A DNA stretch of 56,058 nt, taken from assembly GCA_902782665.1 (NCBI GenBank), contig CACZOA010000079.1:1-56058 (forward strand). Direction: 5' to 3'. This stretch comes from an uncultured Bacteroidales bacterium. Lineage in GTDB: Bacteria; Bacteroidota; Bacteroidia; Bacteroidales; Paludibacteraceae. The notes under the pieces were generated by a model that made no database searches, had not been told where the DNA came from, and saw only the letters and a list, made by a program, of their open reading frames with translations. The translations under genes were made by a program, and so were the position numbers. Below are positions 44,061 to 53,194 of the stretch, piece after piece (position 1 is the first letter of the stretch; each line of letters begins with the position of its first letter).

Positions 44061-44894
44061 TCAAATTTCTACTTCGCCCTCAAAAACAGTTGTTGCAGGA
44101 CCGGTCATGTAGACGTGATTGTCTTCCCCACTCCATTTTATATGAAGGTCACCGCCTCGCAGTTTCACACAAACATCACGGTCAGTCAATCCATTTAGCA
44201 CACAAGCCACAGCAACAGCACAAGCACCCGTACCACAAGCCATTGTCTCGCCTGCACCACGTTCCCACACTCTCATTTTCACTTCTGAACGATTATGAAC
44301 CTCAACAAACTCTGTATTTGTTTTGCGAGGGAATACAGGATGACACTCGTATGATGGGCCAATTTTCTCAAGATCCAACGAGTCGACATTGTCTACAAAA
44401 ATCACAGAATGAGGATTTCCCATACTGACACAGGTAGTCAGATTTGTTTTGCCTAACACCTCGATCGGCTGGCTGACCACCGTCGGCAAATCAAATGTGG
44501 TCGGTATATCCAAACCTTTCAAGATCGGCTCACCCATATCCACCGTCACCATATCAACCTTTCCGTCTACAACATGAAAATCAAGGAATTTAACTCCTGC
44601 AAGAGTTTCAAGAGTCACTTTTGTCTTATTTGTCAGCCCCTTATCATATACATATTTGCCGACACAACGTGATGCATTACCACACATCTCCGCCTCTGAA
44701 CCATCAGAGTTGAACATACGCATTCTAAAATCACACGTCTTGCTTGGCAAAATAATCACGATACCGTCGGAACCGATACCAGTGTGACGGTCGCTCAACT
44801 TAATTGCCGTCTCACTCAGATTGTCTATCTTTTCAGTCGCTCCATTGATATAAATGTAATCGTTGGAGATTCCATGCATTTTAGTAAACTTCAT
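44061..44894 (-). CDS. dapF: Diaminopimelate epimerase
   Basis: The 277-residue enzyme epimerises LL- to meso-diaminopimelate with two cysteines acting as acid and base: Cys in [10 protein letters not shown] and Cys in [10 protein letters not shown]. The start [15 protein letters not shown] at 44894 is chosen because AGGAGG lies just upstream of it. The longer frame from 44933 would place that site inside the gene. dapL follows after 25 nt. The leader contains a 9-bp hairpin at 44927-44953 whose role is unknown. Confidence 0.96.
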   Translation of the reverse strand: MKFTKMHGISNDYIYINGATEKIDNLSETAIKLSDRHTGIGSDGIVIILPSKTCDFRMRMFNSDGSEAEMCGNASRCVGKYVYDKGLTNKTKVTLETLAGVKFLDFHVVDGKVDMVTVDMGEPILKGLDIPTTFDLPTVVSQPIEVLGKTNLTTCVSMGNPHSVIFVDNVDSLDLEKIGPSYECHPVFPRKTNTEFVEVHNRSEVKMRVWERGAGETMACGTGACAVAVACVLNGLTDRDVCVKLRGGDLHIKWSGEDNHVYMTGPATTVFEGEVEI

Positions 44895-45374
44895 CGCTCT
44901 CCTCCTTTTCCAGTTCATTTTATAAAGGGGCAATCAATTAATAAGATTGCCCCATTAAATTCGGTTCGCTTTACGTTTTTTCACTGCAAAGCAGTTACGA
45001 TTATATAAACGCATAGCTCGTTTTATGTTCAATCCGTTCGTTTTACAAATGCAAAATTAAGGCTATTTGAGCATCCGTATGTGATTTCATTTGCATTTAT
45101 ATAAGAAAAACGTATTCACTTTTAAAATAAAAGCAAAGAGGTATGATCAAGTTTCATTTTATAATAAAAATAGCAAAACAAGTAACATTATATTACAAAT
45201 CAAATATACAATACTTTCACACACATTTTATGTTAAAAAAATCTAACGGACGTTTAGCACACAAACTTTATACATTTAGTCGTTTTAGTCAACAAATAAT
45301 AGTTGTTTGATGATAATTTTGCAAATGGCTTTATGTAAATTTGCAAAAGTAAAACAGCGTGTATACATAACGAT
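44895..45374. other. Divergent intergenic region between dapF and the efflux operon
   Basis: No gene is seen in these 480 AT-rich bases. A perfect 9-bp hairpin (GGGGCAATC/GATTGCCCC, 44927-44953) and a smaller one (ACTGC/GCAGT, 44983-44995) lie in the presumed dapF leader. A TAATTTTG box at 45052-45059 (minus) could drive dapF. TAATTTTG (45314-45321) and TAAATTTG (45336-45343) precede tolC on the plus strand, but no -33 has proper spacing. Confidence 0.5.
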
Positions 45375-46961
45375 ATGAGAAGACAAATAATTTCAGTACT
45401 AACAGCATTGATATGCAGTATCCAATTAACAAACGCAGAGACGCATGTGTTGACTCTTGACAGCTGCCGTGCATTGGCTATCCGCAACAACAACGACTTG
45501 AAAATGGCTGATGCAAAGAAACAGAAAGCCTACTACGACAGAAAAGCAGCATTCACAAAGTTTTTACCACGCATCACCGCCACCGGAGCATACATCCTTT
45601 CATCCAGAGACATCAGTCTTCTTTCCGAGGAGACTCAAGACAAGCTAAACAATCTTGGAACAAACGCTGGAACAGCTATGGGGCAGAGCATGCAACAGAT
45701 GTCCCAACAAGGAATGCAGCAAATGATGCAAGAGGCGATGCAAAATCCAGCATTGCTTCAGATGATGATGCAGAATCCACAGCTAGCACAGATGATGCAA
45801 AGCATGCCTGGCATGGCTCAAAACATGACTCAAGGCATGGCAAACAATTTGTCTTCTGCCATGGCTCCCAAACTAAATGCCATCGGTTCGGATATCGTAA
45901 AAGAATTTGAAATAGACAACACCAACGTCGGTGTCATCTCCGTGATGCTGACTCAACCTTTATATATGGGCGGTAAAATCGCAGCCTACCATAATATAAT
46001 GAAGAAAGTGGAGCAATTGACTACCGCCCAAACAGTCGGAAAAGAGAACGACGTGATAGTTGAGACAGACGAAGCCTATTGGAGAATCGTCGGACTACAA
46101 TCGAAGAAAAGATTGGCGGAAAGCTATCTCCGCACTATCGACACTCTCAATAAAGATGTGGAAAGACTTATCGAAGCCGGATTCGCAACCAAAGCGGACG
46201 GTCTGAAAGTAAAAGTCAAACTGAATGAAGCCAAAGTTTCAGTGATTCAGGTTGAAAACGGCATCACTCTATCTAAGATGTTACTTTGCCAGATTTGTGG
46301 ACTTGACATGAACTCAGACATCGAACTTGCCGACATCAATATCGACGCAGAAGGTTTCGTAGTGCCAGAGACATCATCCGCAGCCAACGTAGAAGAGGCT
46401 CTGAACGCACGATATGAGATGCAAAGTCTTGCTCTTGCAAAAGAGATTGGTGAAGAGAAGGTGAAGATCGCAAGAAGCGAATACCTTCCTACATTGGCTC
46501 TTATGGGTGGATACACAACAACAAACCCATCCGCATTCGATGGAATCAAAAACGAATTTGGTGGAATGTGGAACGTAGGTGTCGTATTGAAAGTGCCTGT
46601 TGTCACTTGTGGAGAGAGAATATACAAGGTGAGAGCGGCTAAGGAAGAGGCTAGAATCGCTGAATACCAGTACGACGAGGCTAAAGAGAAGATCACATTG
46701 CAAGTCAACCAGAACATGCAGAAGGTGACAGAAGCCAGCCAACGTCTCCAGACAGCAAAAGAGAGTTTGAAAGAGGCTCATGAAAACCTTCGCTATGCTG
46801 AGGTGGGATTGAAAGAGGGAATGATCCCCGTCGCAGACGTCCTTCAAGCAGAGACCGCATTGCTAAAAGCTCAAAGCACAGCGGTAGAGGCTGAAATCGA
46901 CCTTCTATTGGCAGACTTGTATTTGAAGAAATCACTCGGCAAAATACAAATGCCCCACTAA
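45375..46961 (+). CDS. TolC-family outer-membrane efflux protein with Met/Gln-rich insertion
   Basis: The 528-residue protein has a signal peptide (~1-21) and the TolC opening LTLDSCRALAIRNNNDLKMADA. Two repeated helical-hairpin halves form the trimeric outer-membrane channel and periplasmic tunnel (second half starts near VEEALNARYEMQSLALAKE). Between about residues 100 and 165 sits a low-complexity insertion with 17 methionines and many glutamines (QNPALLQMMMQNPQLAQMM), where normal TolC has the first extracellular strands. The gene heads a four-gene plus-strand unit with the HlyD protein 89 nt downstream. Substrate unknown. Confidence 0.92.
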   Translation: MRRQIISVLTALICSIQLTNAETHVLTLDSCRALAIRNNNDLKMADAKKQKAYYDRKAAFTKFLPRITATGAYILSSRDISLLSEETQDKLNNLGTNAGTAMGQSMQQMSQQGMQQMMQEAMQNPALLQMMMQNPQLAQMMQSMPGMAQNMTQGMANNLSSAMAPKLNAIGSDIVKEFEIDNTNVGVISVMLTQPLYMGGKIAAYHNIMKKVEQLTTAQTVGKENDVIVETDEAYWRIVGLQSKKRLAESYLRTIDTLNKDVERLIEAGFATKADGLKVKVKLNEAKVSVIQVENGITLSKMLLCQICGLDMNSDIELADINIDAEGFVVPETSSAANVEEALNARYEMQSLALAKEIGEEKVKIARSEYLPTLALMGGYTTTNPSAFDGIKNEFGGMWNVGVVLKVPVVTCGERIYKVRAAKEEARIAEYQYDEAKEKITLQVNQNMQKVTEASQRLQTAKESLKEAHENLRYAEVGLKEGMIPVADVLQAETALLKAQSTAVEAEIDLLLADLYLKKSLGKIQMPH

Positions 46962-47050
46962 ATAATTAACATTCGTCAATGTCAGCAATCTTCGTCAACA
47001 TTGGCGGAAAGCGGAAAACAAAAAAGTAAACAAAATAAAAACACAATAAG

Positions 47051-48019
47051 ATGAAAAATAACGGTGTGATCATTATCGCGATCATTGTAATCGTCGTAAT
47101 TCTATCAGTAATTCTAATTGGATTAACTCATTCGACTCCAGAACCAGTCATTCAGGGAGAAGTTGAAATATCAGACTATCGTTTGTCTTCTAAGGTTCCT
47201 TCTCGTGTGATGGAGATCAAAGTGAAGGAGGGAGACTTCGTAAAGAAGGGAGACACAGTTGCTATCATGGAGGCTCCTGAAGTTGCAGCCAAACTGTCTC
47301 AGGCAGAAGCGGCAAGACGTGCAGCACAGGCATTGCAGAACAAGGCTCAGGCAGGCACACGCAGTGAGCAGATTGAGGCAGCATACGAAATGTGGCAGAA
47401 GGCAAAAGCCGGTCTTGATGTTTACGAGAAGACATACCAGAGAGTCGAGAAACTATACAACGAAGGTGTGATCGCAGCACAGAAGAAAGATGAGGCATAC
47501 GCTCAACTAGAAGCTGCCAAAGCTACAGAGAAAGCTGCCAAATCACAGTATGACATGGCTATGAACGGTGCCCAGAAAGAGGACAAGGATGCCGCAGCCG
47601 CTCAGGTGGCAAGAGCAAGAGGTGCTATCGCAGAAGTGAACTCATATATCAACGAGACTATCATCCGTGCTTTGGCTGACGGTGTTGTGACTGAAATTTT
47701 CCCTGAAGAGGGCGAGTTGGTTGGTTCAGGAGCCCCAATCATGAATGTGGCTAAAGCCGACGGTGCTTATCTAACATTCAACATCCGTGAAGATTTGCTA
47801 AAGGAATTTGAGATTGGCAAGACAGTCAACGTCTATATTCCAGCAAAAGACACTACAATCAACGCCACAGTAAGCGGAATGAAGAATGTAGGCAGCTACG
47901 CAGTATGGAAAGCAACAAAAGCACTTGGACAGTACGATCTTAAGACATTCGAGGTAAAGATGCGTCCAGAGTCTCAGAATCTGCAGTTGGCTGCAGGAAT
48001 GAGTGCGATTGTCAAGTAA
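47051..48019 (+). CDS. HlyD/EmrA-type periplasmic adaptor
   Basis: The 322-residue protein has one N-terminal membrane anchor (IIIAIIVIVVILSVILIGL). A lipoyl-like half (VPSRVMEIKVKEGDFVKKGDTVA), a long coiled coil (~75-190, ANEW-free, Ala/Glu/Lys-rich) and the second lipoyl half (TIIRALADGVVTEIFPEEGELV) follow. It should bridge the inner-membrane permeases to the TolC channel. It lies between the tolC gene and the first permease and is followed by a short degenerate repeat at 48017-48056. Confidence 0.92.
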   Translation: MKNNGVIIIAIIVIVVILSVILIGLTHSTPEPVIQGEVEISDYRLSSKVPSRVMEIKVKEGDFVKKGDTVAIMEAPEVAAKLSQAEAARRAAQALQNKAQAGTRSEQIEAAYEMWQKAKAGLDVYEKTYQRVEKLYNEGVIAAQKKDEAYAQLEAAKATEKAAKSQYDMAMNGAQKEDKDAAAAQVARARGAIAEVNSYINETIIRALADGVVTEIFPEEGELVGSGAPIMNVAKADGAYLTFNIREDLLKEFEIGKTVNVYIPAKDTTINATVSGMKNVGSYAVWKATKALGQYDLKTFEVKMRPESQNLQLAAGMSAIVK

Positions 48020-48056
48020 ACGATAGACGATAAACGATAGACGAAAGACGATGGCT
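48017..48056 (+). repeat. Degenerate ACGATAGACGATA tandem repeat
   Basis: The words ACGATAG, ACGATAA, ACGATAG, ACGAAAG and ACGATGG follow each other immediately after the HlyD stop. The next 30 bases (GGCTGATGGCCGGTGG) are also low in complexity. It looks like simple-sequence spacer between two operon genes. Confidence 0.6.
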
Positions 48057-48107
48057 GATGGCCGGTGGCTTCGTCATTAAATTTTCAAAATAAACTGATA
48101 AAAGAGT

Positions 48108-49289
48108 ATGGATATAAAGTCAATTTTTAGCAGATTAAAAAAGTTGGCTATTAGAGAGGCCGAGATATCAAGACGTCGTCCGCTCTACCTATTCTGTATG
48201 CTTATTGCTCCCGTCTTCTTCAGTTTCATGTTTATCAACGTGATGGAAGAAGGAGCTCCAGATGAGATTCCTGCAGCTGTGGTCGACGACGATAACAGCC
48301 AGGTGTCACGCACGCTTCTACGTACACTTGACGCCATGCAGGAGACAGAACTGACAGTGAAATACAAAAATTTCTCCGATGCCAAGGATGCCCTACGTAA
48401 AGGAGAGGTTTTCGCAATTGTGCATGTGCCACAGGGGCTATCCGAAAAAGCACTTACACAACGCACTCCTACAATCTATTTCTACACCAACGACGCATAC
48501 TTCTTGGCAGGATCATTCCTTTTCAAGAACATGAAAGTGTTAGGAGAGTTGTCGGGGCTTGCGATCACCAAAGCGACACTGTCGGCTAAAGGTTTGGATG
48601 ACGACAGGATAATGGGATTGATTCAGCCTATCACAGTTGAGTCACACCCGTTGAACAATCCTTCGCTCAACTACTCCATCTATCTGACTAACATGTTTAT
48701 ACCAGCGATATTGCTTCTTATAATATTCATTGCGACATGTTATTCGATCGGTTTGGAATGGAAACGAGGCACACAGAAGAAATGGTATAAAGATGCAGGA
48801 GAGAATGTGGTGATTGCTTTAGCTGGGAAACTGTTGCCACAGACAGCCGTCTACATGCTGATGTTCGCATTCATGGACGTCTATCTCTATAAAATCAATG
48901 GATTCCCGATCGCATGCTCGTTGCTTCGACTTCTTGGCATACAGCTGTTGGTAACACTCGCGTCGCAAGCATTCTCTACAGCCATCTTCGGAATCCTAGC
49001 CGGACAGATGCGATTGGCAATGAGTGTGGCATCTCTGCTCGGAGTGTTGTCAATCTCATTGTGCGGATTCACATTCCCAGTCATGGCAATGCCAAAAATC
49101 ATGGAGGCGATCTCATGGCTGTTGCCATTACGCCACTATTATCTGATATATGTCAATCAAGTGCTCGACGGATATTCCATCATCTATGTATGGAAATCAT
49201 TCGCGATACTTGTGGCAATACTCGGACTTCCTCTGCTTTTCATCAAAGTGTATGAGAAAGCATTCAACGAGGTGAATTACAAAGCATAA
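48108..49289 (+). CDS. ABC-2 type transporter permease (first of pair)
   Basis: The 393-residue inner-membrane protein has the YhhJ/YbhR layout: one N-terminal helix (~24-44), a periplasmic domain (~45-190, with AAVVDDDNSQVSRTL) and five C-terminal helices (~195-385). No Walker A or ABC signature is present. It belongs to a drug- or lipid-export complex with the upstream HlyD and TolC proteins. It is followed after 11 nt by a paralogous permease, so the pair probably forms a heterodimer. Confidence 0.9.
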   Translation: MDIKSIFSRLKKLAIREAEISRRRPLYLFCMLIAPVFFSFMFINVMEEGAPDEIPAAVVDDDNSQVSRTLLRTLDAMQETELTVKYKNFSDAKDALRKGEVFAIVHVPQGLSEKALTQRTPTIYFYTNDAYFLAGSFLFKNMKVLGELSGLAITKATLSAKGLDDDRIMGLIQPITVESHPLNNPSLNYSIYLTNMFIPAILLLIIFIATCYSIGLEWKRGTQKKWYKDAGENVVIALAGKLLPQTAVYMLMFAFMDVYLYKINGFPIACSLLRLLGIQLLVTLASQAFSTAIFGILAGQMRLAMSVASLLGVLSISLCGFTFPVMAMPKIMEAISWLLPLRHYYLIYVNQVLDGYSIIYVWKSFAILVAILGLPLLFIKVYEKAFNEVNYKA

Positions 49290-49300
49290 AAAAGACAAAG

Positions 49301-50458
49301 ATGAAGATACTTCAAATATGCTATAATGAGTTTAAGGAGATTTTTTCCGACGTCGGTATCGTGATCTTCGTGATCATTCTTCCGCTCGCATACCCTTTGC
49401 TCTACGCCTACATCTACGACAACGAAGTGGTGAGAGAGGTTCCTGTGGTAGTGGTGGACGACAGTCAGACCAACACAAGCCGAGAGTTCCTACGTCGCTG
49501 TGACGCGTCGCCAGATATAAAAATCATCTCGCACGCCACAGGAATGGAGAATGCCCGCACATATCTCGAAAGCATGGATGCCTACGGTATCATACGTATT
49601 CCACGTGAATTTTCCAACGATATCGCGGCAGGTCGCCAAACAGTGGTCGGTGTCTATTGTGACATGGCAAGCATGATGTATTACAAGAACCTGATGATCA
49701 CCGTCGCTGTCGTGGCACAGAACATGAACAAAGAAATAAAAGTGAGCAAATTAGGAAGCTCCACAGACCGTGAGGCAGAAATTTCCGCAGCTCCTATAAA
49801 CTACGAATCCAAAGCGATGTACAACCCGCAGAGCGGATATTCATCGTTCCTGATTCCTGCGGTGCTGATGCTTATCATCCAGCAATCTCTGATGTTGGGA
49901 ATCGGAATGCACATGGGAGGAACACGTGAGCAGAACTTCGGTTTTGCTATTCCTAAAGGAGATCTATACAGGAATCCCGTCTACATTTACCTTGGCAAGA
50001 TGCTTGCCTATTTCATAATCTATATTGTAGACGCGGTATATTTCTTCGCAGTAGTCAACAAAATATTCGGATTGCCACAGATGTCGACATTCGGCACATA
50101 TCTCGCATGGATGGTACCATATCTGATCGCGTGCATTTCATATTCAATATTGTTCTCAGTATTAGTGTACCGACGTGAGGACTGCATCATGCTGTTCGTG
50201 TTCTTAAGTTTGCCACTGATATTCATCTCAGGAATCAGCTGGCCAATCTCAGAGATACCACAAAAATGGTTGTATTTCTCATATCTGTTCCCGTCATCAC
50301 TTGGAATACACGCATACGTCCGCACCAACACTATGGGTGCATCAATCAATGACATAGCGTTCTACCACTGGGGATTGATCATACAGGCGGCAGTCTACAC
50401 AAGTCTTTCGCTCATCTTCTACTATTGGCAGCTGAAGAAGAGAAAGATCGAAGAATAA
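49301..50458 (+). CDS. ABC-2 type transporter permease (second of pair)
   Basis: The 385-residue paralogue of the preceding permease has the same plan: helix ~15-35, periplasmic domain ~40-190 (VVVVDDSQTNTSREF), five C-terminal helices. The C-terminus (LKKRKIEE) is cytoplasmic. The two permeases plus HlyD and TolC make up most of a tripartite exporter, but the ATPase is not encoded in this unit. A strong terminator at 50481-50527 closes the operon, so the ATPase would have to come from elsewhere. Confidence 0.9.
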   Translation: MKILQICYNEFKEIFSDVGIVIFVIILPLAYPLLYAYIYDNEVVREVPVVVVDDSQTNTSREFLRRCDASPDIKIISHATGMENARTYLESMDAYGIIRIPREFSNDIAAGRQTVVGVYCDMASMMYYKNLMITVAVVAQNMNKEIKVSKLGSSTDREAEISAAPINYESKAMYNPQSGYSSFLIPAVLMLIIQQSLMLGIGMHMGGTREQNFGFAIPKGDLYRNPVYIYLGKMLAYFIIYIVDAVYFFAVVNKIFGLPQMSTFGTYLAWMVPYLIACISYSILFSVLVYRREDCIMLFVFLSLPLIFISGISWPISEIPQKWLYFSYLFPSSLGIHAYVRTNTMGASINDIAFYHWGLIIQAAVYTSLSLIFYYWQLKKRKIEE

Positions 50459-50480
50459 CATTATTCCGTTTTGAATGTAA

Positions 50481-50527
50481 TGGACAGGGATTCCTCCCTG
50501 TCCATCCAACGGATCATTTTTTTACAA
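50481..50527 (+). terminator. Terminator of the efflux operon
   Basis: A perfect 10-bp stem TGGACAGGGA/TCCCTGTCCA with a TTCC loop, enclosed by a CCGTT/AACGG helix, then seven or eight T residues. Confidence 0.9.
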
Positions 50528-50556
50528 TTCCGGTCAAATAATCCAAAAAAACGTAG

Positions 50557-50564
50557 TATTTTTG
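50557..50564 (+). promoter_or_regulatory. Candidate -7 box of the nfn operon
   Basis: TATTTTTG fits TAnnTTTG, 35 nt before the nfnA start. No -33 element has the proper spacing. Confidence 0.4.
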
Positions 50565-50598
50565 TAAAAATTGACAAAACTAAAGCATTTTCTTACCA

Positions 50599-51417
50599 AT
50601 GAGTAAAATAGTAAGTAAGGAGTTCTTTTCAGAAAACGTGGTGAAACTGGAGGTTAAAGCCCCATTGATTGCCCGTTCGAGAAAAGCTGGACACTTCGTT
50701 ATCGTGCGTGTTGACGCTAACGGAGAGCGTATTCCGTTGACTATTGCGGATTCGGACACAGAGAAGGGTACAATTACTCTTGTGATTCAAAAAATTGGTG
50801 CATCGTCCACCAAAATCACCAACCTAAATGTTGGAGATGAGTTATTGGATGTAGTAGGTCCGCTTGGTAAGGCAACCCATATCGAGAAATTCGGAACAGT
50901 AGTATGTTCTGGCGGTGGTGTTGGTGTAGCCCCACTTCTTCCTATCATCAAGGCTATGAAGGCTGCAGGAAACAAGGTTATCTCAGTGTTGGCAGCCCGC
51001 ACAAAAGATCTTGTCATCCTTGAGGAACAAGTACGCGAGTATTCAGATGAGGTAGTGATCATGACAGACGACGGTTCATACGGCAAGGCAGGTCGTGTGA
51101 CAGACGGAATTGAAGAGATCGCAAAACGAGAGAAGATTGATCTATGTGTGACAATCGGACCAGCGATCATGATGAAATTCGTGTCGTTGCTAACAAAGAA
51201 ATATGATATTCCTACAGTAGCGTCGCTTAACACAATCATGGTCGACGGAACAGGAATGTGTGGTGCATGCCGAATAACAGTAGGTGGCAAAACAAAGTTT
51301 GTGTGCGTTGACGGTCCAGAGTTTGACGCCCACCAGGTAGATTTCGATGAGATGCTTATGCGTCTTGGTGCTTACAGAGAGCAGGAGCAGGAGGCAAAAG
51401 CAAAAATAGCAAAGTAA
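50599..51417 (+). CDS. nfnA: NADH-dependent reduced ferredoxin:NADP+ oxidoreductase, small subunit NfnA
   Basis: The 272-residue flavoprotein has an N-terminal FAD-binding barrel (~1-95, HFVIVRVDANGERIPLTIAD), an NAD-binding domain (~98-215, VCSGGGVGVAPLLPIIKAM), and a C-terminal [2Fe-2S] site (MCGACRITVGGKTKFVC). In NfnAB this subunit takes hydride from NADH and passes electrons to the large subunit. The large subunit bifurcates so that NADPH is made from NADH and reduced ferredoxin, which is useful in anaerobes. Homologues are also named sulfide dehydrogenase or dihydroorotate-dehydrogenase electron subunit. The nfnB gene starts 8 nt downstream. Confidence 0.92.
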   Translation: MSKIVSKEFFSENVVKLEVKAPLIARSRKAGHFVIVRVDANGERIPLTIADSDTEKGTITLVIQKIGASSTKITNLNVGDELLDVVGPLGKATHIEKFGTVVCSGGGVGVAPLLPIIKAMKAAGNKVISVLAARTKDLVILEEQVREYSDEVVIMTDDGSYGKAGRVTDGIEEIAKREKIDLCVTIGPAIMMKFVSLLTKKYDIPTVASLNTIMVDGTGMCGACRITVGGKTKFVCVDGPEFDAHQVDFDEMLMRLGAYREQEQEAKAKIAK

Positions 51418-51425
51418 AGAAGATT

Positions 51426-52871
51426 ATGGCAACAGATAGAAACGAAGCGTGGAGAGAAGAACTACGCAAAGCTAAATCACCTAAAGAGCGTACTGCGCAG
51501 CCACGTGTGCAGATGAACTCGCTTGATCCAAAATACAGAGCAAGATGCCGTGAGGAGGTAAACCAAGGTTTGACAGCTGAACAGGCTGTAGCTGAGGCTA
51601 GCAGATGTATGGACTGCCCTAATCCTACTTGTATGACAGGATGTCCGGTCAGCATCAACATCCCAGGATTCATCAAGAACATCGAACGTGGCGAGTTTAT
51701 CCAGGCTGCAGATGTGCTAAAGGAGACAAGTGCCCTTCCAGCTGTTTGCGGACGTGTTTGTCCACAGGAGAAGCAGTGTGAAAGCCAGTGTATGTATGTC
51801 AAGATGAAGAAGGAGCCGGTTGCTATCGGTTATCTTGAAAGATTCGCTGCCGACTACGCTCGTGAGAACGACACAAAGAAGTCCGCTCTAAACATAAAGA
51901 AGAACGGCATCAAGATAGCTGTAGTAGGAAGTGGTCCTGCAGGACTTTCTTTCGCTGGCGACATGATAAAGAAAGGATACGACGTCACTGTATTCGAGGC
52001 ATTGCACGAAATCGGAGGAGTGTTGAAATATGGTATCCCAGAATTCCGTCTTCCTAACAAAGTGGTAGAGGCAGAAATCGACAATCTACGTGCTCTTGGC
52101 GTTGTGTTCATCAAAAACTGCATCGTAGGAAAGACTATCACAGTAGACGAGTTGAAAGCCGACGGATTCAAAGGCATCTTCGTCGCATCAGGAGCCGGAC
52201 TACCACGTTTCATGGGCATCGAAGGTGAGAACCTGACAGGTATCATGTCAAGTAACGAATATCTAACCCGCGTCAACCTAATGGACGCAGGCAATCCAGA
52301 TACCGACACCCCTGTTTTGAAGGGCAAGAACGTAGTCGTTGTGGGAGGTGGAAACACAGCCATGGACTCAGTGCGTACAGCCTTGAGAATGGGAGCAGAG
52401 AGAGCCATCATCGTATATCGCCGTAGCGAGGAAGAGATGCCAGCTCGTCTTGAGGAGGTTCACCACGCAAAAGAGGAAGGCGTTGAGTTTATGACACTTC
52501 ACAACCCTATCCAATATATCGGCGACGAGAATGGACGCGTCACAAAAGTCCGTTTGCAGAAGATGGAACTTGGCGAGCCAGATGCGAGTGGACGTAGAAG
52601 CCCAGTTGAGATTCCAGGAGCCATCGAAGAGATTGAATGCGACGAGGTAATCGTCAGCATCGGTGTGTCACCTAACCCAATCGTTCCAAACTCAGTAGCA
52701 GGTCTTTCTGTAGGCAGAAAAGGCACTATCGAGGTCAACGAGAACATGCAGAGCAGCATACCAATGTTGTTTGCCGGAGGTGATATCGTAAGAGGTGGAG
52801 CGACAGTGATCCTGGCTATGGGAGACGGACGTCGTGCTGCAGCCGCAATGGACGAATACTTGAATAAATGA
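51426..52871 (+). CDS. nfnB: NADH-dependent reduced ferredoxin:NADP+ oxidoreductase, large subunit NfnB
   Basis: The 481-residue protein starts with an iron-sulfur domain with cysteines in CMDCPNPTCMTGCPVSINIP and CGRVCPQEKQCESQC for two [4Fe-4S] clusters. Two dinucleotide folds follow (VVGSGPAGLSFAGDM and VVVGGGNTAMDSVRTALRMG). It is often annotated as GltA-like glutamate synthase small chain, but coupling to nfnA and absence of a large glutamate synthase subunit make NfnB more likely. The complex is cytoplasmic. A terminator at 52901-52928 ends the operon. Confidence 0.92.
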   Translation: MATDRNEAWREELRKAKSPKERTAQPRVQMNSLDPKYRARCREEVNQGLTAEQAVAEASRCMDCPNPTCMTGCPVSINIPGFIKNIERGEFIQAADVLKETSALPAVCGRVCPQEKQCESQCMYVKMKKEPVAIGYLERFAADYARENDTKKSALNIKKNGIKIAVVGSGPAGLSFAGDMIKKGYDVTVFEALHEIGGVLKYGIPEFRLPNKVVEAEIDNLRALGVVFIKNCIVGKTITVDELKADGFKGIFVASGAGLPRFMGIEGENLTGIMSSNEYLTRVNLMDAGNPDTDTPVLKGKNVVVVGGGNTAMDSVRTALRMGAERAIIVYRRSEEEMPARLEEVHHAKEEGVEFMTLHNPIQYIGDENGRVTKVRLQKMELGEPDASGRRSPVEIPGAIEEIECDEVIVSIGVSPNPIVPNSVAGLSVGRKGTIEVNENMQSSIPMLFAGGDIVRGGATVILAMGDGRRAAAAMDEYLNK

Positions 52872-52900
52872 TAATTCAATAAGCGTAATGCTATATTATA

Positions 52901-52928
52901 AAAAGACGGGGGAAACCTCGTCTTTTTG
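52901..52928 (+). terminator. Terminator of the nfn operon
   Basis: Stem AAAAGACG/CGTCTTTT extended by GG/CC around a GAAA loop, ending in T residues. Confidence 0.85.
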
Positions 52929-53021
52929 TTTTATACTCTGCCCTATTCCACGTATCATTCCACATTATTCACATAAGAAACAGAGAAAGAGACCTAATTT
53001 TCAAAAAATCCTCATTTTTCC

Positions 53022-53052
53022 TTTGTACATTCAAATTTAAACATTACCTTTG
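53022..53052 (+). promoter_or_regulatory. Bacteroidetes-type promoter of tRNA-Gln
   Basis: TTTG (53022-53025), exactly 19 nt, TACCTTTG (53045-53052). The mature tRNA begins 41 nt downstream. Confidence 0.8.
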
Positions 53053-53092
53053 CGTCGCAATTGAGGGAAACAACCCGAGGTTGACACATGAT

Positions 53093-53163
53093 TGTCTTGT
53101 GGTGTAATGGTAGCACATCAGTTTCTGGCACTGCTTGTCAGGGTTCGAGTCCTTGCAGGACAA
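53093..53163 (+). tRNA. tRNA-Gln (anticodon CTG)
   Basis: The 7-bp acceptor stem TGTCTTG pairs with CAGGACA, with the weak U1-A72 pair typical of glutamine tRNAs. The D arm is GTGT/GCAC. The anticodon arm has loop TTCTGGC, giving CTG at positions 34-36, with a mismatch at the outermost stem pair. The T arm CAGGG/CCTTG encloses TTCGAGT. The CCA end is not encoded. It reads CAG codons, has its own promoter and a terminator directly after it. No other tRNA is nearby. Confidence 0.88.
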
Positions 53164-53164
53164 C

Positions 53165-53194
53165 AAAAAAAGACGCTTTTCAGCGTCTTTTTTT
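53165..53194 (+). terminator. Terminator of tRNA-Gln
   Basis: AGACGC/GCGTCT with a TTTTCA loop, flanked by A and T runs that extend the stem. Confidence 0.88.

Noticed and set aside
51426-52871. Glutamate synthase small subunit
   Set aside because: No large subunit is present, and tight coupling to a ferredoxin-reductase-type small subunit fits NfnB better.
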